NCBI GenBank assembly: GCA_023387815.1
Contig: JAEWHK010000074.1
Coordinates: forward strand, 33,507 to 97,506
Direction: 5' to 3'
Length of the DNA: 64,000 nucleotides
Source: Pseudomonadota bacterium
GTDB lineage: Bacteria; Pseudomonadota; Gammaproteobacteria; Burkholderiales; Burkholderiaceae_B
The notes under the pieces were generated by a model, which was not told where the DNA came from, searched no databases, and saw only the letters and a program-made list of their open reading frames with translations. This document shows, piece after piece, positions 17,732 to 26,118 of this stretch (positions are counted from its first letter, which is position 1; every line of letters begins with the position of its first letter). Position numbers and translations under genes: made by a program.

Positions 17732-18400
17732 ATGATGATCGCTTACCAAGAACACGCTTTTGATCCTCTCTGGATGACTGTTGCCAATACGCTTCGCGAG
17801 CAAATCTTGCAAGGCCATATCAGGCATGGGGAATTGTTATCTGAAAACAAGCTCGCCAGTGAATTTGACGTAAGCCGCACGCCAGTACGTGAAGCGCTAC
17901 GCCTTTTAATGGAAGAAGGGCTCGTCGAAATGCTGGCAGGGCGCAAGGTTCGGGTGGTTGTGCCGCGCCTGGAAGATATCAACGAAATTTACCAGATACG
18001 CTGGATTCTGGAGTCGGCAGCATTGCATGAACTGGGTCAGAATCCGGTTTTGGCCAAGAAAGTGTCCGGTGAGCTCAGAGCATGTCTTGAGCAGGCACGC
18101 CAGGCGCTGGATAACAAAAGCGTCTCGCAACTGGCGACAGCAAACGAGAAGTTTCACGGGGCGCTTATATCAGCCTTGAGGAATCAGCGTATCAGTGCGC
18201 AATTTCGGACCATCCACAATTTGATCACTCTATATCGTAGACAGTCTTTGGAGAGCGACAGCTGGGCCGTGACGGGCGACGAGGAGCATATGCAACTGGT
18301 GCAATTCATAGAGCGGGGGGAAATCAACGGAGCTCTGGATCTGCTTAAACGACACCTCTGCGAAGCGAAAAAAGTGTTGCGGGAATATCTGGAGCGGTAG
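17732..18400 (+). CDS. GntR-family regulator, FadR/FCD subfamily
   Basis: A 222-residue regulator. N-terminal winged helix (LREQILQGHIRHGELLSENKLASEFDVSRTPVREALRLLMEEGLVEMLAGRKVRVV), then the all-helical FCD effector domain (IYQIRWILESAALHEL). FCD proteins usually sense a carboxylic acid through a metal-bound pocket. The open frame extends back to 17627, but that extension spans the operator palindrome and is not homologous; tandem ATGs at 17732 and 17735 are preferred. It sits in the middle of the catabolic cluster, pointing the same way, so the cluster has two regulators of different families. Confidence 0.9.
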   Translation: MMIAYQEHAFDPLWMTVANTLREQILQGHIRHGELLSENKLASEFDVSRTPVREALRLLMEEGLVEMLAGRKVRVVVPRLEDINEIYQIRWILESAALHELGQNPVLAKKVSGELRACLEQARQALDNKSVSQLATANEKFHGALISALRNQRISAQFRTIHNLITLYRRQSLESDSWAVTGDEEHMQLVQFIERGEINGALDLLKRHLCEAKKVLREYLER

Positions 18401-18434
18401 CGGCAAATATTAAAAAGGAATCAGGAGACAAGTC

Positions 18435-19403
18435 ATGATCAGGTTAAAACATTGTTCAGCAGCGCTTCTGGCGCTTCTGCTCGCGCAGTCGCCTGTTTGG
18501 GGAAAGACCTTTCCCGAACGTCCGGTGACATTTTTGGTGCCGTTTCCCGCGGGAACGGCTACTGATGTTATCGCACGGATCGTCGGTAACAAACTGAGCG
18601 AAAAATGGGGGCAGAGCGTTGTCGTGGATAACCGTCCCGGCGCTGGTGGCAATATCGGTAGTGATACCGCTTCGAAAGCAAAGCCGGATGGTTATACGGT
18701 CTTGTGGGCGACAGTGGCAAACTCCATCAGCATGACGCTCTATAAAAACCTGCAGTATAACTTTAAGGATGATTTTGATGCGGTGGCATTGGTGACGAGT
18801 CTTCCACTCGTGCTGGTAACCAACCAAAATCGCAGCTATGAAACGCTGCCCGAAATGATCGAGTTTGCCAAAACTCAAAAGGAGGCCCTGACTTTCGGTT
18901 CGGGCGGTGTGGGCACCAGTAATCATCTGGCGGGAGAAATGCTGAATTCGCTCGGTGGAATAAGAATGGTGCATGTCCCCTACAAAGGTACCCCTAACGC
19001 CTATTCTGACCTGATCGCGGACCGGATATCCGTCATGTTCGACAATATCGTGCCAGCAATGGCACAAATCAGAACGGGCAATCTCAAGCCGCTGGCTGTC
19101 GCCAGTCTGGAGCGTAGTCCGCAACTGCCGAAGGTGCCGACAGTTAGCGAATCGGGTTATCCGGGGTTCGAAGCCGTATCTTGGGTTGGCATGGTGGTGC
19201 CCCGTAGTACTCCGGCGCAAGTGATTGAAAAAATTAACCAAGATACAGTGGCAGTACTCAATGATCCGGACGTTCGGGAAAAACTGACCGTTTTTGGAGC
19301 TCAAGTTAAGCCGAGCACACCAGCAGAGTTTGACGCATTTATCGACGCTGAGATCGAAAAATGGGCAAAGGTTATCAAGCAGGCCAATGTGACCATCGAA
19401 TAG
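18435..19403 (+). CDS. Bug/TctC-family periplasmic receptor
   Basis: A 322-residue tripartite tricarboxylate receptor-type binding protein. Signal peptide (CSAALLALLLAQSPVWGK), then the family signature FPERPVTFLVPFPAGTATDVIARIVGNKLSEKWGQSVVVDNRPGAGGNIG and KPDGYTVLW. These proteins bind small carboxylates in the periplasm. No TctA/TctB membrane subunits are nearby, as is usual for the many orphan Bug proteins in this bacterial family, so it may deliver ligand to a distant transporter or signal to a regulator. AAAAAGGAATCAGGAGAC gives a ribosome site 35 bases after the GntR gene. It is intact, unlike its paralogue at 14985. Confidence 0.9.
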   Translation: MIRLKHCSAALLALLLAQSPVWGKTFPERPVTFLVPFPAGTATDVIARIVGNKLSEKWGQSVVVDNRPGAGGNIGSDTASKAKPDGYTVLWATVANSISMTLYKNLQYNFKDDFDAVALVTSLPLVLVTNQNRSYETLPEMIEFAKTQKEALTFGSGGVGTSNHLAGEMLNSLGGIRMVHVPYKGTPNAYSDLIADRISVMFDNIVPAMAQIRTGNLKPLAVASLERSPQLPKVPTVSESGYPGFEAVSWVGMVVPRSTPAQVIEKINQDTVAVLNDPDVREKLTVFGAQVKPSTPAEFDAFIDAEIEKWAKVIKQANVTIE

Positions 19404-19458
19404 CCGTCGATGGTAATCATCGACGTGTTTTAAATAACCAATGAGAAATGAGGTTTGT

Positions 19459-20853
19459 ATGAATATCAAGGAAGTCCAGGAAGATTATGTTGAACCGGCA
19501 AAACGGTTACCGACATTGATGGAGGTGGATGTGGTGGTCGTGGGCGGGGGCACCACCGGTCCCTTTGCCGCAATCAGCGCGGCACGACAGGGAAAGAAGG
19601 TGGCGTTGATTGAAAGATTCGGTTCTTTGGGCGGAAACCTGACCCTCGGTTTGAATACTAAGCCGTCGGGAGCGCTTGTCGGAGGGCTGCCTTTGGAAGT
19701 CTGGGACCTTGCCCGTACCGAAGGTGGTGCTGGCGATGACTACATGGCGTTAACCAAAACCGGCGGCATGAAAATCGCCTCGCCTTGTGATCCTGAAATG
19801 ATGAAAATTCTGCTCACCCGCTTGTGTGTTGATGCGGGTGTGCAAATTCTATTCGAGACTTTCGTATCGGCACCCATGCTTGACGACAATGTCGTTAAGG
19901 GAGTCATCATAGAGAGCAAAGCTGGCCGCCAATGCATCAGATCCAAGGTCGTCATCGACTGTTCGGCTGATGCAGATATGGCCTATAAGGCGGGAGTTCC
20001 CTTTGTTATGGGATCAGGTGGTAGCGAGGAGAAAATGCAGCCGGTCTCCATGTACTTTACCATGTCGAATGTAGATGTGCGCCGCCTCGCTCAGTGGGCC
20101 AAAACGACAGACGATGTCCCCGCGCAAGCCATTCCGGATACGGACGAAGGGCTGGATTACGGACTTTGGCTGACTGGATTCAACAAATCACTCAAGGCTT
20201 TCCAGGAAGAAGAAGGGATTCAGCTTCAGCGAGAAAACATTACCCTAAAGACCGCCAACGGCGTCATGTATGTTAACGGCACGCGAGTTCTGGGTGTGGA
20301 CGTATTTTCACCCGAGGCATTCAGTAATGCATTGGTCGAATGCTATCGTCAGATCGAAGGCGTGGCCAAGTTTCTGAAAGACAGAATTCCTGGTTTTGAG
20401 CATGCGGGGATCGGGCAGATTGCGCCAGTTCTTGGTGTCAGGGAAACCCGTCATATACAAGGCGAATATACGTTGACCGGCGACGACTCGCTCAAAGGCA
20501 CTCGCTTCGACGATAGCATTGCGGCGGACGTTTCTGCCTTGGATATTCACGATCCGAAAGGCGGTGATGTCGACTTCCAAGGAATGCGCCCATACGAAAT
20601 TCCATACAGAAGCCTGGTTCCGGTGGGTATTGAGCAATTGCTCGTGGCGGGTCGGGCGATTTCTGCCGATCACGACGCTCATGCCCGATCCAGAAACATG
20701 CCTGCATGTATGGCAATGGGGCAAGCCGCCGGTATTGCAGCAGCAGTCGCAATAGATAATGACGTTGCGGTTCGTCATGTGGATGTCTCACGCGTACAAT
20801 CAATCCTTTCGCAAATGAATATGCCCTTGCATGGGGAAGAAGTGCGGCAATGA
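19459..20853 (+). CDS. FAD-dependent oxidoreductase (FAD_oxidored family)
   Basis: A 464-residue flavoprotein. N-terminal ADP-binding motif VDVVVVGGGTTGPFAAISAARQGKKVALIER, then FGSLGGNLTLGLNT, which is characteristic of the FAD_oxidored family (PF12831) found with catabolic genes. A second FAD-contact region is near the C-terminus (LLVAGRAISADHDAHARSRNMPACMAMGQAAGIAAA). The ATG at 19459 follows ATGAGGTTTGT and is preferred to the one at 19441. Family members include fumarate reductase-like and hydroxylating enzymes, so the substrate cannot be told. It lies between the Bug receptor and the isomerase-like gene, 15 bases from the latter. Confidence 0.85.
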   Translation: MNIKEVQEDYVEPAKRLPTLMEVDVVVVGGGTTGPFAAISAARQGKKVALIERFGSLGGNLTLGLNTKPSGALVGGLPLEVWDLARTEGGAGDDYMALTKTGGMKIASPCDPEMMKILLTRLCVDAGVQILFETFVSAPMLDDNVVKGVIIESKAGRQCIRSKVVIDCSADADMAYKAGVPFVMGSGGSEEKMQPVSMYFTMSNVDVRRLAQWAKTTDDVPAQAIPDTDEGLDYGLWLTGFNKSLKAFQEEEGIQLQRENITLKTANGVMYVNGTRVLGVDVFSPEAFSNALVECYRQIEGVAKFLKDRIPGFEHAGIGQIAPVLGVRETRHIQGEYTLTGDDSLKGTRFDDSIAADVSALDIHDPKGGDVDFQGMRPYEIPYRSLVPVGIEQLLVAGRAISADHDAHARSRNMPACMAMGQAAGIAAAVAIDNDVAVRHVDVSRVQSILSQMNMPLHGEEVRQ

Positions 20854-20868
20854 CAAGGTAGGTTGGCC

Positions 20869-21468
20869 ATGAAACGTTGCGTCGATTACTATTTCAGTGT
20901 CGCCAGTCCGTGGACTTACCTGGGCCACGCCCGTTTCGGGCGATTAGCTCAGCAACATAATCTGGGAGTTACGTTTCGACCAGTGGATTTCGCTCGTGTG
21001 CTGGATGCGTCAGGCGGGTTGCTGTACCAGAAACGGTCCGATCAGCGCCGGAAATACCGGCAGATCGAACTGGATCGGTGGCGCCAGCACCTTAACATTA
21101 GGTTGACACTGGAGCCGGCGCATTACCCCGTAGATAGAACGCCGGCCAGCCTGTTGATGGTCGCCTGCCGTGATTTGCCACAGCAGACCCGCTTTCGGCT
21201 GCTGCAAGCGATTTTGGCTGCAATTTGGCGTGATGACCTTGATATTGCTGACTGGCAGGTACTTGCGAGTTTATTGGAAAATGAAGTCGAGGATGCGAGC
21301 ACCATTCTGGAGAGCGCCAGACAGCCAACATGCCAGGCATTGCTGGCACGGCATACCGACATGGCAATTGAGGCAGGCGTTTTTGGGGTCCCAGCATACG
21401 TGCTGGAAGGTGAGTTGTTTTGGGGGCAAGACCGGCTGGATTTTCTGGCGCGCGCATTACAGGACTGA
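20869..21468 (+). CDS. 2-hydroxychromene-2-carboxylate isomerase-like (DsbA/GST-kappa fold)
   Basis: A 199-residue thioredoxin-fold protein. The start MKRCVDYYFSVASPWTYLGHARF and the end FGVPAYVLEGELFWGQDRLDFL match HCCA isomerases (NahD type), glutathione-dependent enzymes that isomerise an unsaturated keto acid during aromatic breakdown. The active-site Ser of GST-kappa proteins would be in SVASPW. The open frame begins at a TTG at 20863, but the ATG at 20869 has an AAGGTAGG site. It is the last gene of the cluster. The presence of an isomerase plus an FAD enzyme suggests the cluster degrades a cyclic or unsaturated acid (inference). Confidence 0.85.
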   Translation: MKRCVDYYFSVASPWTYLGHARFGRLAQQHNLGVTFRPVDFARVLDASGGLLYQKRSDQRRKYRQIELDRWRQHLNIRLTLEPAHYPVDRTPASLLMVACRDLPQQTRFRLLQAILAAIWRDDLDIADWQVLASLLENEVEDASTILESARQPTCQALLARHTDMAIEAGVFGVPAYVLEGELFWGQDRLDFLARALQD

Positions 21469-21731
21469 TCCTGCCAGTAAATATTGTTGCCGTATAAATA
21501 GTCGCTGCTATCTTACTCTTTTGACGACTTCGTGAACGCAGTGTGTCCACGTATGTATCACGTGGGATTATGGCTATGACGGAGCAGGGCGCAAGAAGGG
21601 GTTTTACATCGTTCTGTCAGCTCGTGTCGTTCAGTATTCAGCAGGATGTTGGCGCAGAAAACCATTGCCTTAAGGGGTCGGTTTTGCCGCATAAGCTAAT
21701 TCATATGTAATGACTTAAATACAACCCCAAG

Positions 21732-23141
21732 CTAGTCTTTTTCCCAGTGTGACTTAGGCAACGATTCATAGATTTCTTCAGGACTGCGCCATTGCTTCAA
21801 ACGCGATAACGGGTCGGTGATATTTAGAAACTTTAGAGCCTCTGCGATCCGTTGTTCAATGTCGCTGCGGATTTCTTCTGACGTTTGCGCAGCCAGGGAA
21901 ATGGCTTCGTCAAAGAAGGCAGCAATGCGCTTGTGCTCATTCCATTCTTCAATGATGGCTAAGAGTTCCGCATGAGAAGATTCTAGCGCTTTGGCTCGGC
22001 GTTTTGCTTGTTCCTCCAGGCGATACTGCTGCTTTTTCTCCTCCCATTCGCGTGCTCGTTTTTCAGCTGCCAGTCGAGCATCCTCGATGAGATGTCGGAT
22101 GGTTTTAGGTTGAGCCTCGAGCGTGCTGACGATCTCATCTAGTTCGTTGGTCAAAACGTTGGGTTTACCTCGCCATTGCTGGTTCCAAGTCGTGCCAGAG
22201 TAGGGGGAGTACGCCTGAAGGCAGATTTCTCCGGACGGCACCAGTTTTTTAGTGGTCCAGGTATGATTGCCTATCCTCGTTTTCATAGTTCGACTGACCT
22301 GAGCAACCGGCACATATTCTCCTGCCACATACAGCATCTCAACAGTCTCGCAAAGCTCATAAAGCGACAGCCCAATTGCTATCGAATCGATATAAACAAC
22401 TGTCGGACGCTCTGGGTACCAAAGACTATCATGATAGTTGTGCTGTTTGTCGGGAGGGAAGGGATCAGGATCTTTTCTTTGAAAACGATCGCTGGTATGT
22501 GACATTCGAACTCGATGGCCACGTGCTTCCAGTAATCTGTAGAGTTTGTTTGCCAATCGGACGATGGCATCAAGCTGTTTTGGAGAGGTAATAAGATCAG
22601 GAAGAAGGCGTTTGCGAGGTCTGTAATGTCCTTCTTCAGTGATTTTACCTAGTGGAATGAGACCAACAACACCTTCAATGAGTGGATGTGTCGCTGGTAC
22701 TCTTTTAACTGGGTGGCGGCTGTCGGATTCCAACGCAACCTTGCTTGCAGTAGACGATAGGATATCTGTGCTGGCTTTTAAATCGGTGGCGGGAGCGGGT
22801 AGAGGGCTGGGATACGAGGATTTTGAAACCTGTGGTTTGCGAGTTGCTCGAGAACGTGAAAGTGGAACATTAGCCGGATTCCAATGAAGTTCATCGCCAG
22901 CTTCCGCTTCAGGTAACGGAGGTCTGGGAGGCGCTTTGCCAGCGCTTAATTTGTTCCAATAACCAGGGCGTGGCCTGGGAACACGCAAGCGGGCACATAC
23001 CCTTGCTAGAAAACTACCTGATACGCCATATTTCTCCGCCAAGTGCATTGCTGGCTCGGACCATATTTCTTCGTAAAGCCGTTCTCGACTAACGATATCA
23101 AGATCATTTTGAGCATTTTCAGAATTAGCTGTTTGATCCAT
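21732..23141 (-). CDS. Uncharacterised protein with N-terminal HTH-like region and coiled coil
   Basis: A 469-residue protein not recognised as a named family. The N-terminal 60 residues (RERLYEEIWSEPAMHLAEKYGVSGSFLARVCARLRVPRPRPGYWNKLSAGKAP) look like a helix-turn-helix with a proline-rich end and recur in proteins of many proteobacterial accessory regions. A disordered, basic linker follows (residues about 85-145). The middle is a mixed alpha/beta domain. A long charged coiled coil covers about residues 345-410 (AEKRAREWEEKKQQYRLEEQAKRR). It stands alone, with no operon partner. It may be a DNA-binding protein of a mobile or defence region, but nothing in the sequence proves that. Confidence 0.7.
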   Translation of the reverse strand: MDQTANSENAQNDLDIVSRERLYEEIWSEPAMHLAEKYGVSGSFLARVCARLRVPRPRPGYWNKLSAGKAPPRPPLPEAEAGDELHWNPANVPLSRSRATRKPQVSKSSYPSPLPAPATDLKASTDILSSTASKVALESDSRHPVKRVPATHPLIEGVVGLIPLGKITEEGHYRPRKRLLPDLITSPKQLDAIVRLANKLYRLLEARGHRVRMSHTSDRFQRKDPDPFPPDKQHNYHDSLWYPERPTVVYIDSIAIGLSLYELCETVEMLYVAGEYVPVAQVSRTMKTRIGNHTWTTKKLVPSGEICLQAYSPYSGTTWNQQWRGKPNVLTNELDEIVSTLEAQPKTIRHLIEDARLAAEKRAREWEEKKQQYRLEEQAKRRAKALESSHAELLAIIEEWNEHKRIAAFFDEAISLAAQTSEEIRSDIEQRIAEALKFLNITDPLSRLKQWRSPEEIYESLPKSHWEKD

Positions 23142-23205
23142 TGATTAGGCCCCCCTGGCTGGATGCTCAATCGGTTTCATTATCGCTGATATACCTCAAA
23201 GCCAA

Positions 23206-24900
23206 TCAGGGCAATCCCTCTACATTCAGGTCTTTCGGAAACTGGACCGAGAATTTCAGAAGAACGGTACGTTCTTCACCAGCCGCCAGCGACACCTTTT
23301 GCGCGTAGCGACCATCGCCCTTGAGGGCCAGATCGCCGTCAGGCGGTTCCAGGCGTTTGATGTCAATTTTCTCGTTCGCCGAAACCGGCACGCGATCATG
23401 CAGAACCAGCTCGACAGGCTGTCCTCGGTTATTGCGAATCAGAGTTTTGTATTCATAGGTCAGGCGGGTTCCGCTGCCTGTCAGACCTGTCGATTCGGTA
23501 AATCGTTGCAGCGGCTCACGCTTGACTGAAATGGCCTGATCAACGCCCAACGCCAGTTCCAGTTCCTCTTTGGGGAAAATGGTCTTCATGTCGGACGAGG
23601 CCACGAATTCATTATCAAAGAAAGCATTGACGTTGCCGGCCAGCAGTGGAAAGTCCTTTGCGTTGTTGATCTTTACAGTAGCAAATACTGCGGCGGCCTT
23701 GGAGGGGACAAGTTCGTAGGACAGTTTGGCGGGCTCTGAGAGCGTCGTGAGCGCTACACGCTGCTGTTGCCCGCCCGCCGCAATGCTCTGTTTGCCCGGT
23801 ACCTCAAACGTAGTGTTGGTCGCATTGCTTTGGGAGGTGGCTGTCTCATAGCTGGCGGCATCGGCCATCTCCATGGCAGGTGCGCCGCCTGCGGCCATCG
23901 CCGATTGCCTTGCCCTCATGTTACGCATGGGCACCGGACGCCGGGGTGCCGCAACGTCAACGCGCCAGGGTTCCAGTTGTGGCAAAGCGACACCGGTTAT
24001 CGGCTGGGCGGTGGATAAGGTCAGACTCACGTCTGACCAGTCTTCAGAGGTCTGCTGGCTGACCTGGCCAAAATATTGCAAGGTCAATTTGCCCTCGGCC
24101 GAATCGTAGCGCGCGTCATAGACAGGCTGCCACGATGCCCCGGGCACTACGTAACTCAGCACACTGTTGACGGTTGCAGGCTGCGCGGCCCGTAGTGTGA
24201 CGATGACTTTGCGTGTTTCGTTTGTTCCGCTTAGATCGATCTGCTCACGACGCTGTTCCAGCACTTTGCGGCGCGCCAGCAGCTGATCCTTTTGTTGCGT
24301 ATGCTCGCGACGGGTTTGCAGGGCTTTGAGCAAGTGTTCGCCGGTAAACGACATGAGGTCCAGGAAAGCGTCGCGCGACAATGGCGGCACATCGCGCCCC
24401 TGCATGCTGTGACCATCCTGATAGTGGCGAATGAAGGCGATCTGGTTATCGTCCAGTTTAATCTGATCATCCAACTGCCCAAGTTGCTGATCCAGCGCTT
24501 CAATTTGGCGATTAACTTCGGTCGCACCGTCAGACTGTCCGGTTTGCTGGTAGTCCGGCGTACTGGACACATGAAGTATCTGCAGCCCGGCATTGGCGGC
24601 GTCGGCATTAAATTGCAGTGAATTTTCGTCGATATCTGCCGGCAGATTGTCAAACACCAGTTCATGTTCGCCTGCCGCAATGGACTGACTGGCGACGCGA
24701 TGAATCAACGCTCTGTCCGGATACACGATGACCCGGTCGATTCGTGAGTTCGCCTTGACGCTATCGGCCTGAGCAAACGGCGCGTGCAAGGCAATCAGCA
24801 GTGCGCCCGCCACCAGCGAGGGACGCAGCCGTAACTGCGCGTGCGTCTGAAGCCAGGATGAAGATTTTCTGCAAGGGGGCAGGGTGGGCAGCTCATTCAT
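23206..24900 (-). CDS. MuiA-like protein (DUF4140/DUF4139)
   Basis: A 564-residue protein of the mucoidy inhibitor A family. There is a signal-type hydrophobic segment (LVAGALLIALHAPFAQA) and then the DUF4140 domain (SRIDRVIVYPDRALIHRVASQSIAAGEHELVFDNLPADIDENSLQ). A coiled coil follows (about residues 130-210, LDQQLGQLDDQIKLDDNQIAF), then DUF4139 with YVVPGASWQPVYDARYD and a C-terminal beta-rich part. The ATG at 24900 has GGAGAAGG in front; the ORF extension to 24966 lacks support. It is probably periplasmic. The family's molecular role is unknown. Single gene. Confidence 0.8.
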   Translation of the reverse strand: MNELPTLPPCRKSSSWLQTHAQLRLRPSLVAGALLIALHAPFAQADSVKANSRIDRVIVYPDRALIHRVASQSIAAGEHELVFDNLPADIDENSLQFNADAANAGLQILHVSSTPDYQQTGQSDGATEVNRQIEALDQQLGQLDDQIKLDDNQIAFIRHYQDGHSMQGRDVPPLSRDAFLDLMSFTGEHLLKALQTRREHTQQKDQLLARRKVLEQRREQIDLSGTNETRKVIVTLRAAQPATVNSVLSYVVPGASWQPVYDARYDSAEGKLTLQYFGQVSQQTSEDWSDVSLTLSTAQPITGVALPQLEPWRVDVAAPRRPVPMRNMRARQSAMAAGGAPAMEMADAASYETATSQSNATNTTFEVPGKQSIAAGGQQQRVALTTLSEPAKLSYELVPSKAAAVFATVKINNAKDFPLLAGNVNAFFDNEFVASSDMKTIFPKEELELALGVDQAISVKREPLQRFTESTGLTGSGTRLTYEYKTLIRNNRGQPVELVLHDRVPVSANEKIDIKRLEPPDGDLALKGDGRYAQKVSLAAGEERTVLLKFSVQFPKDLNVEGLP

Positions 24901-25099
24901 GAACCTTCTCCGCAAAGTCATATCTGGCATCATAACCGAGGTTGAAGCAGAGGCAACAAGAAACACGAATGCAATAACAGAACGCCGGTCAGCAAGGGAC
25001 CGGCGACATAATTGCGCTTGTATTAATCAGCCAGCAGATTCATGCGGCACCGTCAGTATGTGACGAGCCATTGCATCTGCAATGGCGTATACAACATGA

Positions 25100-26050
25100 T
25101 TACTGATTGCCGTCCAGCGCCTGCGACAGCTGATCCACATTCTGTTGCATGGCGGTCAGCCCCGCACTGCCCATGATGTACCAGTTATAGGGATCCAGAT
25201 AAACAATGCGATTGCTCTTCGCAGCCCGCGTGTCTCGAATGAGAGAGTTCTCCAGCTTTTCGCGGGCAGGGGTATCTTTCTTACCGGTAGCGGCATTGCG
25301 ATCAATCACGAAGAGCCAGTCAGGATCTGCTTTGGCAATATCTTCCAGTTTGAAAGGATGACGATCCGTTGCCGAAAGGTTTTTGACGGCATCATTGGGC
25401 GTGAACCCAAAAACGTCATAAATCATGCCAAATCGGGAGCCCGGCCCAAAAGCGCTGGTTTTATCGCCGACCGACAGAACAATCATTGCGTTCCCCGCCT
25501 TGGCCGATTTGGCTTTCAGTGCATCAATGGAGGCATGGATTTTTTCAAGAGCCACCTTTGCTTCGGGTTCTTTTTTGTAGATTGTTGCCAATGTGTTGGT
25601 GTTGCGCTCAATGCTTTCTAAGGGCGCCTGCGTATCGATGCTCATATCCAGTGTCGGTGCAATGGTGCTTACTGCGTCGAATTTGGCGCGCGAGCGTCCT
25701 CCCACCAGGATAAGGTCAGGCGATAGTTTTTTCAGTGCCTCCTGATCCGGTTCGAACAATGTTCCCACTTTGGGCACACTTTCGTCGTTGTAAGCTGAAA
25801 GGGACTCGGGAAACCGGGATTTCGGAACACCTGCAGCCTGAACGCCAAGTACATGCATGATATCCAGGGAAGGCAGATCGAATACAGCGGTTTTAGCCGG
25901 TTGTGCAGCGATGGTCGCGGAACCTCTTGCATGCTGCACTTCGACTTCTGCATTTTGTGCCATGGCCTGGCCTGCGAATGATACGACGCTAATTGCCAGT
26001 ACTGTTGGCAGCAGGGAAAACCATTTTGTTGCGTGTTGTTGAAATTTCAT
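25100..26050 (-). CDS. Iron-siderophore ABC transporter substrate-binding protein
   Basis: A 316-residue periplasmic protein of the FatB/FecB/FhuD helical-backbone class. Signal peptide (LLPTVLAISVVSFAGQAMAQ), then the sequence VEVQHARGSATIAAQPAKTAVFDLPSLDIMHVLGV typical of the N-terminal lobe, and the EALKKLSPDLILVGGRSRAK region. It closely follows the TonB receptor gene in the same direction (68 bases), so they form an iron-uptake pair. The permease and ATPase genes expected in a full system are missing from this window, so it must use a permease encoded elsewhere. Ligand unknown; FatB-like proteins often bind catecholates. Confidence 0.85.
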   Translation of the reverse strand: MKFQQHATKWFSLLPTVLAISVVSFAGQAMAQNAEVEVQHARGSATIAAQPAKTAVFDLPSLDIMHVLGVQAAGVPKSRFPESLSAYNDESVPKVGTLFEPDQEALKKLSPDLILVGGRSRAKFDAVSTIAPTLDMSIDTQAPLESIERNTNTLATIYKKEPEAKVALEKIHASIDALKAKSAKAGNAMIVLSVGDKTSAFGPGSRFGMIYDVFGFTPNDAVKNLSATDRHPFKLEDIAKADPDWLFVIDRNAATGKKDTPAREKLENSLIRDTRAAKSNRIVYLDPYNWYIMGSAGLTAMQQNVDQLSQALDGNQ

Positions 26051-26118
26051 TTGTGTTGCCTATATTGTGTATTGCATTTGTTATCCTGACCGGTCCCAGG
26101 CTGCGGCGTCAGACTTAA

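Noticed and set aside
18456..19469. 337-codon minus-strand open frame opposite the second Bug gene
   Set aside because: It is an antisense shadow: low-complexity Cys/His/Arg-rich translation, no ribosome site and the plus-strand Bug gene fully explains the region.
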